From Enterobacter cloacae complex sp. R_G8 (GTDB lineage Bacteria > Pseudomonadota > Gammaproteobacteria > Enterobacterales > Enterobacteriaceae): a stretch of DNA of 64,000 bases. Location of the stretch: assembly GCF_024599795.1 (NCBI RefSeq), contig NZ_CP102246.1:3844001-3908000 (forward strand), written 5' to 3'. The position numbers were made by a program, and so were the translations under genes. Positions 23,538 to 34,111 of the stretch are shown here, in pieces. Numbering within the stretch: position 1 is the stretch's first letter; each line of letters starts with the position of its first letter. The notes beneath the pieces are model-generated. The model saw nothing but the letters and a program-made list of their open reading frames with translations, did no database searches and had not been told where the DNA came from.

Positions 23538-24424
23538 CCCGGCCCCTCGCTCCCCGCCGCCAGCAGCGGCACTATCACGTCGCTCATGGGCACCGGAATA
23601 CCGTGCGCGCGGCCATAGCGCTGGATCACGCCGTTGCGGATATCCCATTCCAGTGGGCGGTTGGCCTGACGGTCGGCAAGGATCGAGGTGCCTAAATCGG
23701 CCGGGGCGCGCTGGAAGTTCGCCAGGATCTCCTGCGCCACGTCATCATTGAGCGCCGCCCCCTCGGCACGGGCGACGGCAAGGCCTTCGCGAAGATAGGC
23801 CAGCGCAAGTTCGCTGATATCCTCGCGCCTGAACATTCCGGCGCGACGGTTGGCCAGCACCATCAGCCCGGCAACCGCATTTTGCAGCAGCTTGCGCCAG
23901 GCGACAGTGGTGAAATCAGCCGACAGTTCTACCGCACAGCGTGTACCCTGCAGCGCATCCACCACCCGTTTTGCCTGCGGGACGTCCGGCAGGGTCAGGC
24001 GCGGTTTGGCACGCAGCCAGACGGAGGCATCCGGCTCGCGCTGCGCCGGGAACCAGACCACCGACGGTAGCACCGTCGCGCCGTTGACCCACGGCTCCAG
24101 TTGGGCTTTCTGCTCCACGCCGTTTTGCAGAGCGCAGACCACTGTGTTTACGTCACACAGCGCGCGCAGCCACCCGGCGCTGTCAGCGTTCTGTGTGGTC
24201 TTCACCGCCACAAAAACCAGATCCACAGGGCGTGTGATGGCCGTCGGATCGGTCAATACCGGGCCGGGAACGACCGTTTCACCTTCGTCGTCGCGCAAAC
24301 GCAGTTCTGGATGTGCGGTGCGTCCGCATAGCTGCGGCGTGCGGCCAGCATCCTGCAGCGCCGCGGCGATGGTGGTACCAATTGCACCAGGACCAATCAG
24401 CGCAATCTCTGGATTGTCAGACAT
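23534..24424 (-). CDS. Ketopantoate reductase (PanE/ApbA) family oxidoreductase
   Basis: A 296-residue NADPH-dependent reductase. An N-terminal Rossmann fold has IALIGPGAIGTTIAAAL (GxGxxG type) at residues 7-23, then VDLVFVAVKTTQNADS and VVCALQNGVEQ. The C-terminal helical domain carries AWRKLLQNAVAGLMVL, where the Lys of WRKLL is the conserved catalytic Lys, and ends with the substrate-binding region. It is probably a paralogue of PanE and not the pantothenate enzyme itself, because its context is not coenzyme A biosynthesis. It faces the AraC remnant, whose lost regulator may once have controlled it. Confidence 0.78.
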   Translation of the reverse strand: MSDNPEIALIGPGAIGTTIAAALQDAGRTPQLCGRTAHPELRLRDDEGETVVPGPVLTDPTAITRPVDLVFVAVKTTQNADSAGWLRALCDVNTVVCALQNGVEQKAQLEPWVNGATVLPSVVWFPAQREPDASVWLRAKPRLTLPDVPQAKRVVDALQGTRCAVELSADFTTVAWRKLLQNAVAGLMVLANRRAGMFRREDISELALAYLREGLAVARAEGAALNDDVAQEILANFQRAPADLGTSILADRQANRPLEWDIRNGVIQRYGRAHGIPVPMSDVIVPLLAAGSEGPG

Positions 24425-24529
24425 GGTTAACTCCCCTTTTCGCTAAGCCTGCTAACAGTTATACCACTGTAAAAAGTGAGCGCCACGTCGTTGTCTATAC
24501 TCAACACTCGACAGACAACGGAGTGCGCC

Positions 24530-25651
24530 ATGCCTTTACCCGATTTCAAATCCTCTGAACCCTATACCCTTGGCATCGAACTCGAGCTGCAGGTGGTTAA
24601 CCCACCGGGATACGATCTGAGCCAGGACTCCTCCGCGCTTATCGCCGCCGTTAAAGACGACATCAAAGGCGGTGAGGTCAAACACGATATCACCGAAAGC
24701 ATGCTTGAGATTGCCACCGGCGTGTGCCAGAACATCGATCAGGCGGCGGCACAATTCTCCATGATGCAGCAGAGCATTTTGCGGGCGGCGGCGGAGCAGC
24801 ATATTCAGATCTGCGGCGGTGGGACGCATCCGTTCCAGAAGTGGCAGCGGCAGGAGGTGTGCGATGACGAGCGCTACAACATTACCCTGGAGCGCTTTGG
24901 CTATCTGATTCTACAGGCAACGGTCTTTGGCCAGCACGTGCATGTCGGGTGCCGGACCGGCGATGACGCGATTTATCTGCTGCATGGCCTGTCGCGCTTT
25001 GTTCCGCATTTTATCGCCCTGGCCGCCGCCTCCCCCTACATGCAGGGCACGGACACGAAGTTTGCCTCATCGCGACTCAACATTTTTTCCGGGTTCCCGG
25101 ATAACGGTCAGATGCCGTGGGTCAACAACTGGCAGGAGTTCGAGGGGCTGTTTCGCCGCCTGAGCGCTACCAGCATGATCGACAGCATTAAAGATCTGCA
25201 CTGGGACATTCGCCCCAGCCCACATTTTGGCACCGTGGAGGTGCGGGTGATGGATACGCCGCTGACGCTCGGCCATGCGATCAATATCGCCGGGCTGATC
25301 CAGGCCACATCCCACTGGTTGCTGACCACCCGGCCGTATAAGCATCAGGAGAGGGATTTTCTGCTGTATCGCTTTAACCGTTTTCAGGCGTGTCGCTACG
25401 GGCTGGAGGGCATACTGACGGACGTGCATACCGGCGAGCACAAGACGGTCGCAGAGGATATTGCCTGGCTGCTGGAGCAGGTTGCGCCATCGGCCGAGAA
25501 GCTCGGCGCGACCAGCGCGATCAAGGAACTTGCCCTGCTGTTAAAGCAGGGCAAGAGCGAGGCGCAGCGGATGCGGGACTTTATCGCCGACGGCGGCTCG
25601 CTTATTTCTCTGGTTCAGAAGCACTGCGAGCTGTGGGCAACGAGTCCGTAA
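24530..25651 (+). CDS. ybdK: Carboxylate-amine ligase YbdK (type 2 glutamate-cysteine ligase-like)
   Basis: A 373-residue cytosolic enzyme of the GCS2 family, matching E. coli YbdK in length and sequence. It has [13 protein letters not shown] at residues 12-24, [38 protein letters not shown] and [12 protein letters not shown]. It forms an amide bond between a carboxylate such as glutamate and an amine at the cost of ATP; weak glutamate-cysteine ligase activity is known for E. coli YbdK. ATG 24530 gives the family length; a longer in-frame opening lacks similarity. Its last 50 bp overlap the convergent RND pump gene. Confidence 0.92.
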   Translation: MPLPDFKSSEPYTLGIELELQVVNPPGYDLSQDSSALIAAVKDDIKGGEVKHDITESMLEIATGVCQNIDQAAAQFSMMQQSILRAAAEQHIQICGGGTHPFQKWQRQEVCDDERYNITLERFGYLILQATVFGQHVHVGCRTGDDAIYLLHGLSRFVPHFIALAAASPYMQGTDTKFASSRLNIFSGFPDNGQMPWVNNWQEFEGLFRRLSATSMIDSIKDLHWDIRPSPHFGTVEVRVMDTPLTLGHAINIAGLIQATSHWLLTTRPYKHQERDFLLYRFNRFQACRYGLEGILTDVHTGEHKTVAEDIAWLLEQVAPSAEKLGATSAIKELALLLKQGKSEAQRMRDFIADGGSLISLVQKHCELWATSP

Positions 25652-28600
25652 GGCCGTGCCCCCACTCGCGCAGGCGCTGGAACAGCACGAACAGCGCGGG
25701 GATGAACAGGATCCCTACCACGGTCGCCACCAGCATACCGCTGAATACCGTAGTCCCGATGATGCGACGGCTTTGGGCACCCGCCCCGGTCGCCAGCATC
25801 ATCGGCAGGACGCCAATGATGAACGATACCGCCGTCATCATCACCGCACGGAAGCGGCGTGATGCCCCCTCGCGAGCCGCATCGGCTATTGCTATCCCCT
25901 CCATGCGCCGCGCGCGGGCAAACTCGACGATAAGAATGGCGTTCTTGGCAGCAAGGGCTATCAGCAACACCAGACCAATCTGTACATACACGTCGTTGGC
26001 ATAGCCGGCTGTCCACAGCCAGACCAGTGCCCCGCCGATGGCGAACAGCACCGAGAGCATCACGCTCGCCGGTAACGTCCAGCTCTCGTACTGGGCAACG
26101 AGGAACAGCCACGCCATCACCACCGCCGCCAGTACGATCCAGATTGCCTGATTGCCGGTCTGCTGCTCCTGGTACGACATGCCGCTCCAGGCATAGTCAT
26201 AACCCGCTGGCAGGTTTTCCGCCAGAAGCTGGCTCATCGCCGCCATCGCGGAGCTGCTGCTGACCCCTTCCGCCGCTGAACCGCTCACCGACACCGACGG
26301 GAACTGATTGTACTGCTGCAGGAACGGTGCGCCGACGGTGGGCGTGATGGTCACGAGATTACTCAGGCGCACCCGCTCGCCGTTGTTGCTGCGCACGAAC
26401 AGCTCGCTGATTTGCCCGGCGCGCTCGCGCCACTGCATCTCGTTTTGCATCACCACGTGGTAGACGCGGTTGTTGACGCTGAAATCGCCGGCGCGCGTGC
26501 CGCCAAAAGCGGTCTGCAGGCTGCTGAAGATGCGCGACACCGGTACGTCGAGACGTGCCGCGCGCTCGCGGTCAACGGTCAGCGTCAGCTGCGGTACGTT
26601 GCTGCTCCAGGTGGTGAATACGCGGCTCAGCGGCGGATGCTGGTTGGCTTTCACCAGCACCTCGCGGGTGATGCGCTCCAGCTCCGCCGGGCTCTGCCCC
26701 GCCTGCGCCTGAATACGCAGGTCGAAGCCGGAGGCGTTGCCCAGCCCCGGCAGCGTCGGCGGCGCGAAGGTCATAATGGTCGCTTCCGGCAGGGCCAGCA
26801 GCTGGCGCTGCAGGGTGCCCATCACCTCATCCAGCGGCGGACGCTCGCTCCAGTCCTTCAGCATGATGGAGATAAACCCGCCATTGGAGGCGCTGGTGCC
26901 GTTGAGAATATTAAACCCGGAAACCTGAATCACATCCTCTACCGCCGGGTTTTTGGCGATCAGTTCACGTGCAGTGGTCATGACGGCTTCGGTACGCTCA
27001 AGCGAAGCCGCTTCCGGCAACTGAACGCTGGCGAAGAAGTAGCCCTGATCTTCCTGCGGCAGGAAGCCTTTTGGCATCGACGTAAAGCTGAACACCACCA
27101 CCGCTGCCGCGCCTGCGGTGGCCAGCAGCGCCAGCCACGGGCGAAGGTTGAAGAAATTGACGATGCGGGTATAACCATTGCGCGCAGTATCCAGCCCACG
27201 ATTGAAAACGCGATACACAGCCGCCGGACGCGCCGGACGCGGGCGCAGCAGCAGCGCGCAGAGCGCGGGGGTCAGGGTTAACGCCACCAGGCTTGAAAGC
27301 GTTACGGCGGTGGAGAGCGTGACCGCAAACTGGCGGTACAGCTCGCCGACAATCCCCGACAGCAAGGCCACCGGCACGAATACCGCCAGCAGCACCAGCG
27401 TCGTCGCGATCACCGGCCCGGCAATCTGGCGCAGCGCCAGCGCGGTCGCCGCCGTCCGGCTCTGCCCTTCCGCCATCAGCGTTTCGACGCTTTCCACGAC
27501 GACGATGGCATCATCCACCACCATGGTCAGCGCCAGAATAATGGCGAACAGGCTGAGCGTGTTGGCGGAGTAGCCAAGCGTGTAGAGCACCGCAAAGGTG
27601 CCCACCAGCGATACCGGAATGGCAAGGGCGACAATCAGCGTGGCGCGCCAGCTCTGCAGGAACAGGGAAACGACCACCACTACCGCCAGCAGGGTCAGCG
27701 CCAGCGAGACGCCGATCTCTTTGATCGTCGCGGCGACAAAGGTAGTGGTGTCGAATTTCACCTCATACACCAGGTCGTCCGGGAAGCGCGTCGAGAGACG
27801 TTCAAGCTCTGCGCGCACCGCGTCGGCCACGCGCAGGGCGTTGGCGGACGGGGTCGGATAGATACCGAGGTAGGCGGAGTCCTGCCCGTTCAGCTGCGCG
27901 CCGGAACTGTAACTGCGCGAGCCAAGCTCGATGGTGGCAACGTCCTGCAGGCGCACCAGTTGCCCCATCTCGCCCGCGCGGATGATGATGTTGGCAAAGT
28001 CTTCGGCCTGGTTTAAGCGCCCCAGCCCGTTGATGGTCAGGGTCTGCTGCTGGCCGTTAAACACCGGCGGCGTGCCGACCTGGCCTGCCGCGCCCTGCAC
28101 GTTCTGCTCGCGCAGCGCCTGCGCCACGTCGTCGGTGGTGACGTTGAGCGCGTTCATGCGGTCGGGACGCAGCCAGATACGCATGCTGTAGTCACGCGCG
28201 CCAAACATCTGCACCTGCCCGACGCCCGGCAGGCGGGACAGCGCCTCGCGCACCTGGGTGCTGGCGTAGTTGCTGACGAACAGCGGCGTGTGGGTGTTAT
28301 TCGGTGAGTAAAGACTTACCCCCATCATCAGGTTGGTGGCCCGCTTGCGCACCTGCACGCCGTTTTGCTGCGCCTCGGCGGGAAGCTGCGCCACGGCCTG
28401 CGCCACGCGGTTCTGCACGTCGATGGCCGCGAGGTCCGGGTCGGTGCCCGCCGCAAAGGTAATGTTCAGGCTGTAGGTGCCTTCGTCCGAACTGTTGGAC
28501 TCCATGTAGAGCATGTGGTCCACGCCGTTCAGCTGGGTCTCCAGCGGCGTGGCGATGGCCTCCGCCACGTCAGCCGCGCTGGCCCCCGGCCATGACGCAC

Positions 28601-28736
28601 TGACATTAACTACCGGTGGCGTAATCTGCGGGTACTGCTCCACCGGGATCAGCTTCAGCGCGATAGCCCCCAACAGGGTAATGACCAGCGCAATCACCAT
28701 CGCAAAGCGCGGGCGTTTGATGAAAAACGTCAGCAT
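25602..28736 (-). CDS. RND (HAE1/AcrB-like) multidrug efflux pump
   Basis: A 1044-residue inner-membrane proton-driven pump. The N-terminal transmembrane helix carries the typical [20 protein letters not shown] and [11 protein letters not shown]. The proton-relay Asp pair lies in [11 protein letters not shown] and the Lys in [13 protein letters not shown]. Two large periplasmic loops and twelve helices fit AcrB. It differs from AcrB, AcrD, MdtBC and OqxB in sequence, so no symbol is given. The adaptor gene lies 9 bp upstream on the same strand; no outer-membrane channel gene follows, so TolC is the expected partner. The 3' end overlaps ybdK by 50 bp tail to tail. Confidence 0.9.
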   Translation of the reverse strand: MLTFFIKRPRFAMVIALVITLLGAIALKLIPVEQYPQITPPVVNVSASWPGASAADVAEAIATPLETQLNGVDHMLYMESNSSDEGTYSLNITFAAGTDPDLAAIDVQNRVAQAVAQLPAEAQQNGVQVRKRATNLMMGVSLYSPNNTHTPLFVSNYASTQVREALSRLPGVGQVQMFGARDYSMRIWLRPDRMNALNVTTDDVAQALREQNVQGAAGQVGTPPVFNGQQQTLTINGLGRLNQAEDFANIIIRAGEMGQLVRLQDVATIELGSRSYSSGAQLNGQDSAYLGIYPTPSANALRVADAVRAELERLSTRFPDDLVYEVKFDTTTFVAATIKEIGVSLALTLLAVVVVVSLFLQSWRATLIVALAIPVSLVGTFAVLYTLGYSANTLSLFAIILALTMVVDDAIVVVESVETLMAEGQSRTAATALALRQIAGPVIATTLVLLAVFVPVALLSGIVGELYRQFAVTLSTAVTLSSLVALTLTPALCALLLRPRPARPAAVYRVFNRGLDTARNGYTRIVNFFNLRPWLALLATAGAAAVVVFSFTSMPKGFLPQEDQGYFFASVQLPEAASLERTEAVMTTARELIAKNPAVEDVIQVSGFNILNGTSASNGGFISIMLKDWSERPPLDEVMGTLQRQLLALPEATIMTFAPPTLPGLGNASGFDLRIQAQAGQSPAELERITREVLVKANQHPPLSRVFTTWSSNVPQLTLTVDRERAARLDVPVSRIFSSLQTAFGGTRAGDFSVNNRVYHVVMQNEMQWRERAGQISELFVRSNNGERVRLSNLVTITPTVGAPFLQQYNQFPSVSVSGSAAEGVSSSSAMAAMSQLLAENLPAGYDYAWSGMSYQEQQTGNQAIWIVLAAVVMAWLFLVAQYESWTLPASVMLSVLFAIGGALVWLWTAGYANDVYVQIGLVLLIALAAKNAILIVEFARARRMEGIAIADAAREGASRRFRAVMMTAVSFIIGVLPMMLATGAGAQSRRIIGTTVFSGMLVATVVGILFIPALFVLFQRLREWGHGLTDSLPTARSASEPEK

Positions 28737-28745
28737 GATGGCTCC

Positions 28746-29810
28746 TTAATTCAGTATCTGAACGGCAGCGCCTGGCTGCACGCGCTGCGCGCCGTCAGTG
28801 ATCGCTCGCTCACCGGGCTTCACGCCGGAGGTAATCTGGAACTGCTGGCCGATCTGTCCGGCGATCGTCAGCGGGCGCATTTCGGCTTTGCCGTCGGCGT
28901 TAACCACCCAGGCAAAAAAGCCGTCGCCGTTCTGCTGGACCGCCGCGGCGGGAAGGGTCAGCACGGGCTGCTCGGTTGCCGGGCGCAGGGTCACGTTCAC
29001 GTTGCCGCCGGGCAGGAGCTGATGGCGCGGGTTGGCAAACTCGGCGCGCAGCATCACGCTGGCGGTACGCGGGTCGATGCGGTTATCCACGGACGTCAGT
29101 TCACCTGGGATGCGCTGGCCGTTGCTGTCAATTAACGCCTGCCAGGCCTGCTTCATGGCGCTGATATCCGCATGCTGTCCGGCTTTGGTGGCAAACGCCC
29201 CCTCTTCCAGCGCAAAGGCGATGCGGATGGGATCGAGCTGCACGACTTCCACCAGCACGCCGCTGGCAGGGTTGACCAGACTGCCGACGTGGAACTGGCT
29301 GTGCCCCACGCGACCGTCAATCGGCGAGGCGATGCGGGTATAGTTCAGGGTGACGCTGCGGGTGTCGAGACGGGCTTTCGCCTGCTCCAGCGCGGCGCTG
29401 GCGACGTCCCGCTGCATGCGGGCGTTATCCACCTCGTGACGGCTGATGGCGTTACTGCTACCCAGGCTTTCAAAGCGCGAGAGCTGCTGCTGCGCCTGAC
29501 GCAGCGTGGCTTCGGCGCTTCTCACCTCGGCCTGTGCCAGGCGCAGGGCGGCGCGCGGCTCGGCGTCGTCGAGCTCAAACAGCACGTCTCCCTTTTTCAC
29601 GTACTGCCCGTCGCGGAAGTGGATTTTGGTAATCACGCCTTCCGTGCGGGCGCGCAGCTCAACGGTGTGAATCGCTTCGATGCGGCCCGGGATCTGGCGC
29701 TCAGCGGCGTGGGCAGTTTGCTCCACGGCGGCGACGCGAACGGGAATGGCGGCAGCGAATGCGGGTTGCAGGGTGCAGGCGAGGAGCGCGAACAGGAGTG
29801 GGAATTTCAT
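28746..29810 (-). CDS. Periplasmic adaptor (membrane fusion protein) of RND pump
   Basis: A 354-residue adaptor linking the RND pump to an outer-membrane channel. The N-terminal signal peptide runs MKFPLLFALLACTLQPAFA and is probably cut by signal peptidase I; the Cys is poorly placed for a lipobox. A lipoyl domain flanks an alpha-helical hairpin (residues 95-165, AEVRSAEATLRQAQQQLSRF), followed by LNYTRIASPIDGRVG, a beta barrel and a membrane-proximal domain. It is the promoter-proximal gene of a two-gene operon with the pump. Confidence 0.88.
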   Translation of the reverse strand: MKFPLLFALLACTLQPAFAAAIPVRVAAVEQTAHAAERQIPGRIEAIHTVELRARTEGVITKIHFRDGQYVKKGDVLFELDDAEPRAALRLAQAEVRSAEATLRQAQQQLSRFESLGSSNAISRHEVDNARMQRDVASAALEQAKARLDTRSVTLNYTRIASPIDGRVGHSQFHVGSLVNPASGVLVEVVQLDPIRIAFALEEGAFATKAGQHADISAMKQAWQALIDSNGQRIPGELTSVDNRIDPRTASVMLRAEFANPRHQLLPGGNVNVTLRPATEQPVLTLPAAAVQQNGDGFFAWVVNADGKAEMRPLTIAGQIGQQFQITSGVKPGERAITDGAQRVQPGAAVQILN

Positions 29811-29854
29811 GGGAGTACCTCAGGGTTGCTGCCCTCACCCCGGCCCTCTCCCAC

Positions 29855-31139
29855 TGTACGGTCCGGGGACATGGTAGACAGGTGTTCGGGGACATGGTGA
29901 ACACTTTTTAACATCCTTTACCCATGGTGATCGACTTTTTCTTCAGGTCGATCACCCCCACTTTTGTGCTGTACCACCACACCTCGTAGCGGCCGTCTTC
30001 CTGCATCTCCTTCAGCCCGACCCGTTCTCCCCTGAACGCCTTGCCTGCGCTCAGACTTACCCCTTTCACGCTCAGCTTTCCGCTGATATCCACTTTCCTG
30101 ACCATCACGCCCTCGTCGTATTCCGGGGGCGTTGTGTTGCCGCTGTACCGTCGCGATGACGGCTGATACCGCGAGCCCGGTACCGCCATATCCAGCGCCT
30201 CATGCGGGCGTTCAAGGTTATAGACCGTCCGCCAGTGGTCGAAGGCGCGCTGCAGTTCGCCCTCACTCGCGAACCATTTACCCTGCAGCACCTCCGTCTT
30301 CAGGCTGCGGTGAAAACGCTCCAGCTTGCCCTGCGTCTGCGGATGATACGGCCGGGAGTGTCCCACCCGGATACCATGGCGCATCAGCCACAGCTCGAGC
30401 GCCGTCCAGGTGCCGGTGGTGTCTCCCCACGGGGCGCCGTTGTCCATCGTCATCCTGTCCGGCAGGCCCTAGCGTTCAAACACGCTGACCAGTTGTTGCT
30501 GCACGGTCTCACGCCGTTCATCGCTACAGTGCGCCAGGCACAGGGAAAAACGGGAGTGGTCATCCAGCAGGGTGAGCGGATGGCAGCGGCCACCGCCAAA
30601 GGGAAAGTGGCCCTTAAAATCCATCTGCCAGAGCCGGTTCGGCGCGTCATGTTCGAACCGTCCCGTGGCGGGAATGCCCGGTGAAGTGCCCGGCAGCAGG
30701 CCGTGACGGGCCATCAGGTTATGAACGGTGCTGAAGGCGGGCATACGGTGCCCCTGGTCTTCCAGCCAGCGCTTTATCTTGCGTGCGCCCCAGCGTTCAT
30801 GGCGGTCATGGGCCATACGCAGCAGGGCAGTGATGTCGTCAGATGAGCGGTTCGGGGAATGGTGCGGTATGCGCGGGCGGTCCTGAAGGCCGGAGGAACC
30901 TTCCTCCATCCAGCGACGAAGCCACTTGTAGCCGGTGGCAGGTGAAATGCCGAAGCGACGGCAGAGGGAACGGATGTTCGCCCCGTCCTGCGAGGCGAAC
31001 AAAACAAACTCGGTACGTAATGACATGGTATCTCTCGCATCCCAGGGCATAAGCGACTCCATAAACGGGTTCTTATGCCTTAGTTGTAAGTGTCTACCAT
31101 GTCCCCGAACAAGTGTTCACTATGTCCCCGGACCGTACA
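29855..31139. mobile_element. IS481-like insertion sequence, 1285 bp, with 5-bp target duplication
   Basis: Both ends carry the same inverted terminal sequence, beginning TGTACGGTCCGGGGACAT on the left (29855) and its complement on the right (ending 31139). Each end has a second internal GTTCGGGGACATGGT unit, so the ends extend for about 52 bp. CCCAC is duplicated at 29850-29854 and 31140-31144. The element is inserted in a repeated intergenic stem-loop (CCCTCACCCCGGCCCTCTCC type) that is otherwise intact and also occurs at 48706. Confidence 0.85.
29908..31062 (-). pseudogene. IS481-family transposase interrupted by an in-frame TAG
   Basis: The 5' part (31062-30472) encodes helix-turn-helix motifs (ANIRSLCRRFGISPATGYKW) and the start of the DDE domain (RLWQMDFKGHF, TLLDDHSRF). 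A TAG codon at 30469-30471 follows SVFER. The same frame then continues GLPDRMTMDNGAPWG and QTQGKLERFHRSLKTEVL, containing the second Asp and the Glu of the DDE triad, through to 29908. Because the stop separates catalytic residues and no frame change is involved, neither half can be active alone. The gene would function only by readthrough or suppression. Confidence 0.85.
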
Positions 31140-31144
31140 CCCAC

Positions 31145-31200
31145 AGGGAGAGGGAGGTCAGGGTCCCCTCTCCCTGTGGGAGAGGGTTAGGGTGAGGGCA
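31145..31200. repeat. Inverted intergenic stem-loop element split by the IS
   Basis: CCCTCTCCCTGTGGGAGAGG at 31168-31187, with GTTAGGGTGAGGG after it, is the inverse of the left half CCCTCACCCCGGCCCTCTCC at 29833-29852 that continues after the IS as ACAGGGAGAGGG. Joined, they form a long hairpin of the kind found at many gene ends in this genus and probably terminated the ATPase and efflux transcripts. Confidence 0.6.
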
Positions 31201-31205
31201 AAAGG

Positions 31206-33914
31206 TTATGCGGCCTTACGGAACCTGCGGGTGAGTCGCTTCTCGATTTCGACGATAAAGAACATCCCGATTGCCACCGCCAGCGTCACGAACCAGTAGC
31301 GCAGCGGCAGTGCTTCGGTGCCGAACAGCATCTGCATAAACGGCAGATAGATAATCGCCACCTGGAGCAGGAACAGCACACCGGTCACCAGCCAGATCCC
31401 TTTGTTTGCCAGCAGGCCGCGGTTCAGGGAGAACCCTTCGGTGTTGCGGCAGTTAATCATGTACACCCACTGGGCGCAGACCAGCATCTGCAGCAGCACG
31501 GTGCGAATGAACTCCGCGCTGTGACCGCGCGGGGCCAGCAAGGCTTCCAGCGCAAAAGCGGCGATGGCAATCATGGTGCCCACAAAGGCCACGCGCCACA
31601 CGGCATACGCGTCCATCACATGCTGCCCGGTCTGACGCGGCGGACGGCGCATGATGTTGCGCTCGGCGGCTTCAAACGCCAGGCCGAAGGAGAGCGTGGC
31701 GGAGGTCGCCATGTTCATCCACAGAATCAGTACCGGCGTCAGCGGAATGATATTCCCCGCCAGCAGCGCAATCACAATCAGCAGCCCCTGCGCCAGGTTA
31801 GTTGGCATGATGAACAGAATGGTTTTCTTCAGGTTGTCGTAAACGCGACGCCCCTCTTTTACCGCGCTGGCAATGGTGGCGAAGTTATCGTCCGTCAGGA
31901 CCATGTCCGCCGCCTCTTTGGTCACTTCCGTGCCTTTGATGCCCATCGCAATACCCACGTCCGCCTGACGCAGCGCCGGGGCATCGTTCACGCCGTCACC
32001 GGTCATGCCGACAATTTCACCTTTATCCTGCAGGGCTTTCACCAGACGAAGCTTATGCTCCGGGCTGGTACGGGCGAAGATGTCATACTTCACCGCCGCG
32101 TCCGCCAGCTCGGCGTCGTCCATCTTCTCCAGCTGGTAGCCGGTCACCGCCTGCTCGCTGTTGGTGATCCCCAGCATCTGACCAATGCTCATCGCCGTCT
32201 GCGGGTGATCGCCAGTGATCATCTTCACGCGGATCCCTGCCTGCTGGCAGGCGTTAATGGCGTCAATGGCTTCCGGGCGCGGTGGATCCATCATCCCGGC
32301 GATACCGAGGAAGATCAGACCGTGGCTGAGATCGTCATGCGTCAGCGCCTGCTCACCGTTTGCCGGTTTGAACGCCGCGGCCACCATACGCAGCCCCTGG
32401 CGCGCATAGCGCTCCATCTCGCTTTCCCAGTACGCGCGGTCAAACGCCTGCGCACCGTTGCGGGTCTGCTGCTGTGCGCAGAGGGCGAAAATCACATCCG
32501 GCGCGCCGGTGATCAGGATCTGCTCCTCACTGCCAATCTGGTAGTGGGTGCTCATGTACTTGTACTGCGAGTCGAACGGGATTTTGTTAATCAGCGTGGT
32601 CATCACCGGCGCGAGGTGGGCTTTCGCCGCCAGCACCTTCAGCGCGCCTTCGGTCGGCCCACCGGTGATGCCCCACAAGCCGCGCTCGTCCTGAATCAGC
32701 TGGCTGTCGTTGCACAGGTCGATGGTGCGCAGGTACTGCTCCAGCACGGTGTCCGGCTGGATCTGCATCGGCTCGTCGCTGCCTTCCAGGTAGATGTTAC
32801 CCACCGGCTCGTAGCTGTTGCCGTCCACGCGGTAGCAGGCGTCAGCGGTGATGATGGCCTTCACCGTCATTTCGTTCATGGTCAGGGTACCGGTTTTATC
32901 CGAGCAGACCACGGTCATCGCCCCCAGAGTTTCAACCGTTGGCAACTTGCGGATAATCGCCCGCTTGCGCGCCATCGCCTGCACACCCAGAGAGAGGATA
33001 ATGGAGATAATCGCCGGCAGACCTTCCGGTACGGACGCCACCGCCAGGCTAATCAGCGAGAGCAGCAGCTCGCCCATTGGGATCTCGCGGAACACCAGGC
33101 TGAAGATAAACAGCGCCGCCATCATCGCCAGAATAATGGCGAAGATAGCCTTGCCCAGCATGTCCATCTGTACCAGCAGCGGCGTGCGGTGTTTTTCAAT
33201 CCCGTCCATCATCTGGTTGATGTGGCCAAGCTCGGTCTCCTGCCCGGTGGCAATCACCACGCCAATCCCCCCACCCGCACTCACGGTGGTGCCTGAGAAG
33301 ACCAGGTTAGTGCGATCGCCCAGCGGCAGTTCACCGCTCAGCGGGTTGGTGTGTTTATCTACCACCGTGGATTCGCCGGTGAGAATCGCCTCTTCCACGC
33401 GTAAATTATGAGCTTCGATTAAGCGCATATCTGCGGGAATACGATCCCCCGCACGTAAAACAATAATATCGCCCGGAACTATTTCAGTTGTGGGTATTGT
33501 TTCATGGTTGCCATTGCGAATAACGCGCGCCTCGCTGGAGAGCATATTACGAATACTCTTCAACGATTTTTCCGCGTTGCTTTCCTGAATATGACCAATT
33601 AACGCATTGATCACCGCCACGCCCAAAATAACCAGCGTATCGACCCAGTGGCCCATTATTGCCGTTAATACGGCCGCGGCCAGCAGGACATAAATCAGGA
33701 CATCGTTAAAATGGGCTAAAAAACGCAGCCAAGCGGGTTTACCTTTTTTCTCCGGCAGCGCATTCGGGCCCTGTTTTTGCAAACGCGCCTGTGCCTCTGC
33801 ACGGTCCAGACCACTGGCCTGGCTCTGCGCGTGCGCAAGCACCTGCTCTACGGTCTGCTGGTATGCCAGCCCGCCGGAAGGCGGCACATTTGGGGACAAT
33901 TTTTTTTCGGTCAT
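31206..33914 (-). CDS. P2-type cation-transporting ATPase
   Basis: A 902-residue P-type ATPase. The actuator domain has LTGEST. The phosphorylation loop has CSDKTGTLTMNE with the catalytic Asp. The nucleotide-binding and hinge motifs are MITGDHPQTA and GMTGDGVNDAPAL. The ion-site helix M4 reads VASVPEGLPA, as in Ca2+/Mn2+ and Na+ pumps. Helix M6 reads LILWMNMATSATLS, with Ser where animal Ca2+ and Na+/K+ pumps have Asp, so ion specificity cannot be assigned; Ca2+, Mn2+, Na+ or Mg2+ are possible. About ten transmembrane segments are expected. It is transcribed toward the IS and stands alone, with 197 bp to the next gene upstream. Confidence 0.85.
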   Translation of the reverse strand: MTEKKLSPNVPPSGGLAYQQTVEQVLAHAQSQASGLDRAEAQARLQKQGPNALPEKKGKPAWLRFLAHFNDVLIYVLLAAAVLTAIMGHWVDTLVILGVAVINALIGHIQESNAEKSLKSIRNMLSSEARVIRNGNHETIPTTEIVPGDIIVLRAGDRIPADMRLIEAHNLRVEEAILTGESTVVDKHTNPLSGELPLGDRTNLVFSGTTVSAGGGIGVVIATGQETELGHINQMMDGIEKHRTPLLVQMDMLGKAIFAIILAMMAALFIFSLVFREIPMGELLLSLISLAVASVPEGLPAIISIILSLGVQAMARKRAIIRKLPTVETLGAMTVVCSDKTGTLTMNEMTVKAIITADACYRVDGNSYEPVGNIYLEGSDEPMQIQPDTVLEQYLRTIDLCNDSQLIQDERGLWGITGGPTEGALKVLAAKAHLAPVMTTLINKIPFDSQYKYMSTHYQIGSEEQILITGAPDVIFALCAQQQTRNGAQAFDRAYWESEMERYARQGLRMVAAAFKPANGEQALTHDDLSHGLIFLGIAGMMDPPRPEAIDAINACQQAGIRVKMITGDHPQTAMSIGQMLGITNSEQAVTGYQLEKMDDAELADAAVKYDIFARTSPEHKLRLVKALQDKGEIVGMTGDGVNDAPALRQADVGIAMGIKGTEVTKEAADMVLTDDNFATIASAVKEGRRVYDNLKKTILFIMPTNLAQGLLIVIALLAGNIIPLTPVLILWMNMATSATLSFGLAFEAAERNIMRRPPRQTGQHVMDAYAVWRVAFVGTMIAIAAFALEALLAPRGHSAEFIRTVLLQMLVCAQWVYMINCRNTEGFSLNRGLLANKGIWLVTGVLFLLQVAIIYLPFMQMLFGTEALPLRYWFVTLAVAIGMFFIVEIEKRLTRRFRKAA

Positions 33915-34111
33915 CGTATTTTTCCTTTAATATCCGGTGAACAGAAGCCTGAATTCCTTTCGGGCGTAAATAAATTCATTTTAAAGTCTTGCGGGTAAAA
34001 TTGATCTACCGCAATATAATGACGTCTCGGTTATTCAAAACTGCTTGAAACTATTTCGATGAACCAATTTTTACAAAATATTTCTAAACCAACTCTAAAC
34101 GAGGAGGATCC

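Noticed and set aside
25602..29810. Assignment of the RND pump and adaptor as oqxAB or acrAB
   Set aside because: The N-terminal and periplasmic sequences differ from OqxB and AcrB, and the adaptor differs too; only family level is supported.
31521..33296. A 591-codon open frame opposite the P-type ATPase
   Set aside because: It is a shadow of the ATPase codon bias; no ribosome site, no domain and an unnatural composition.
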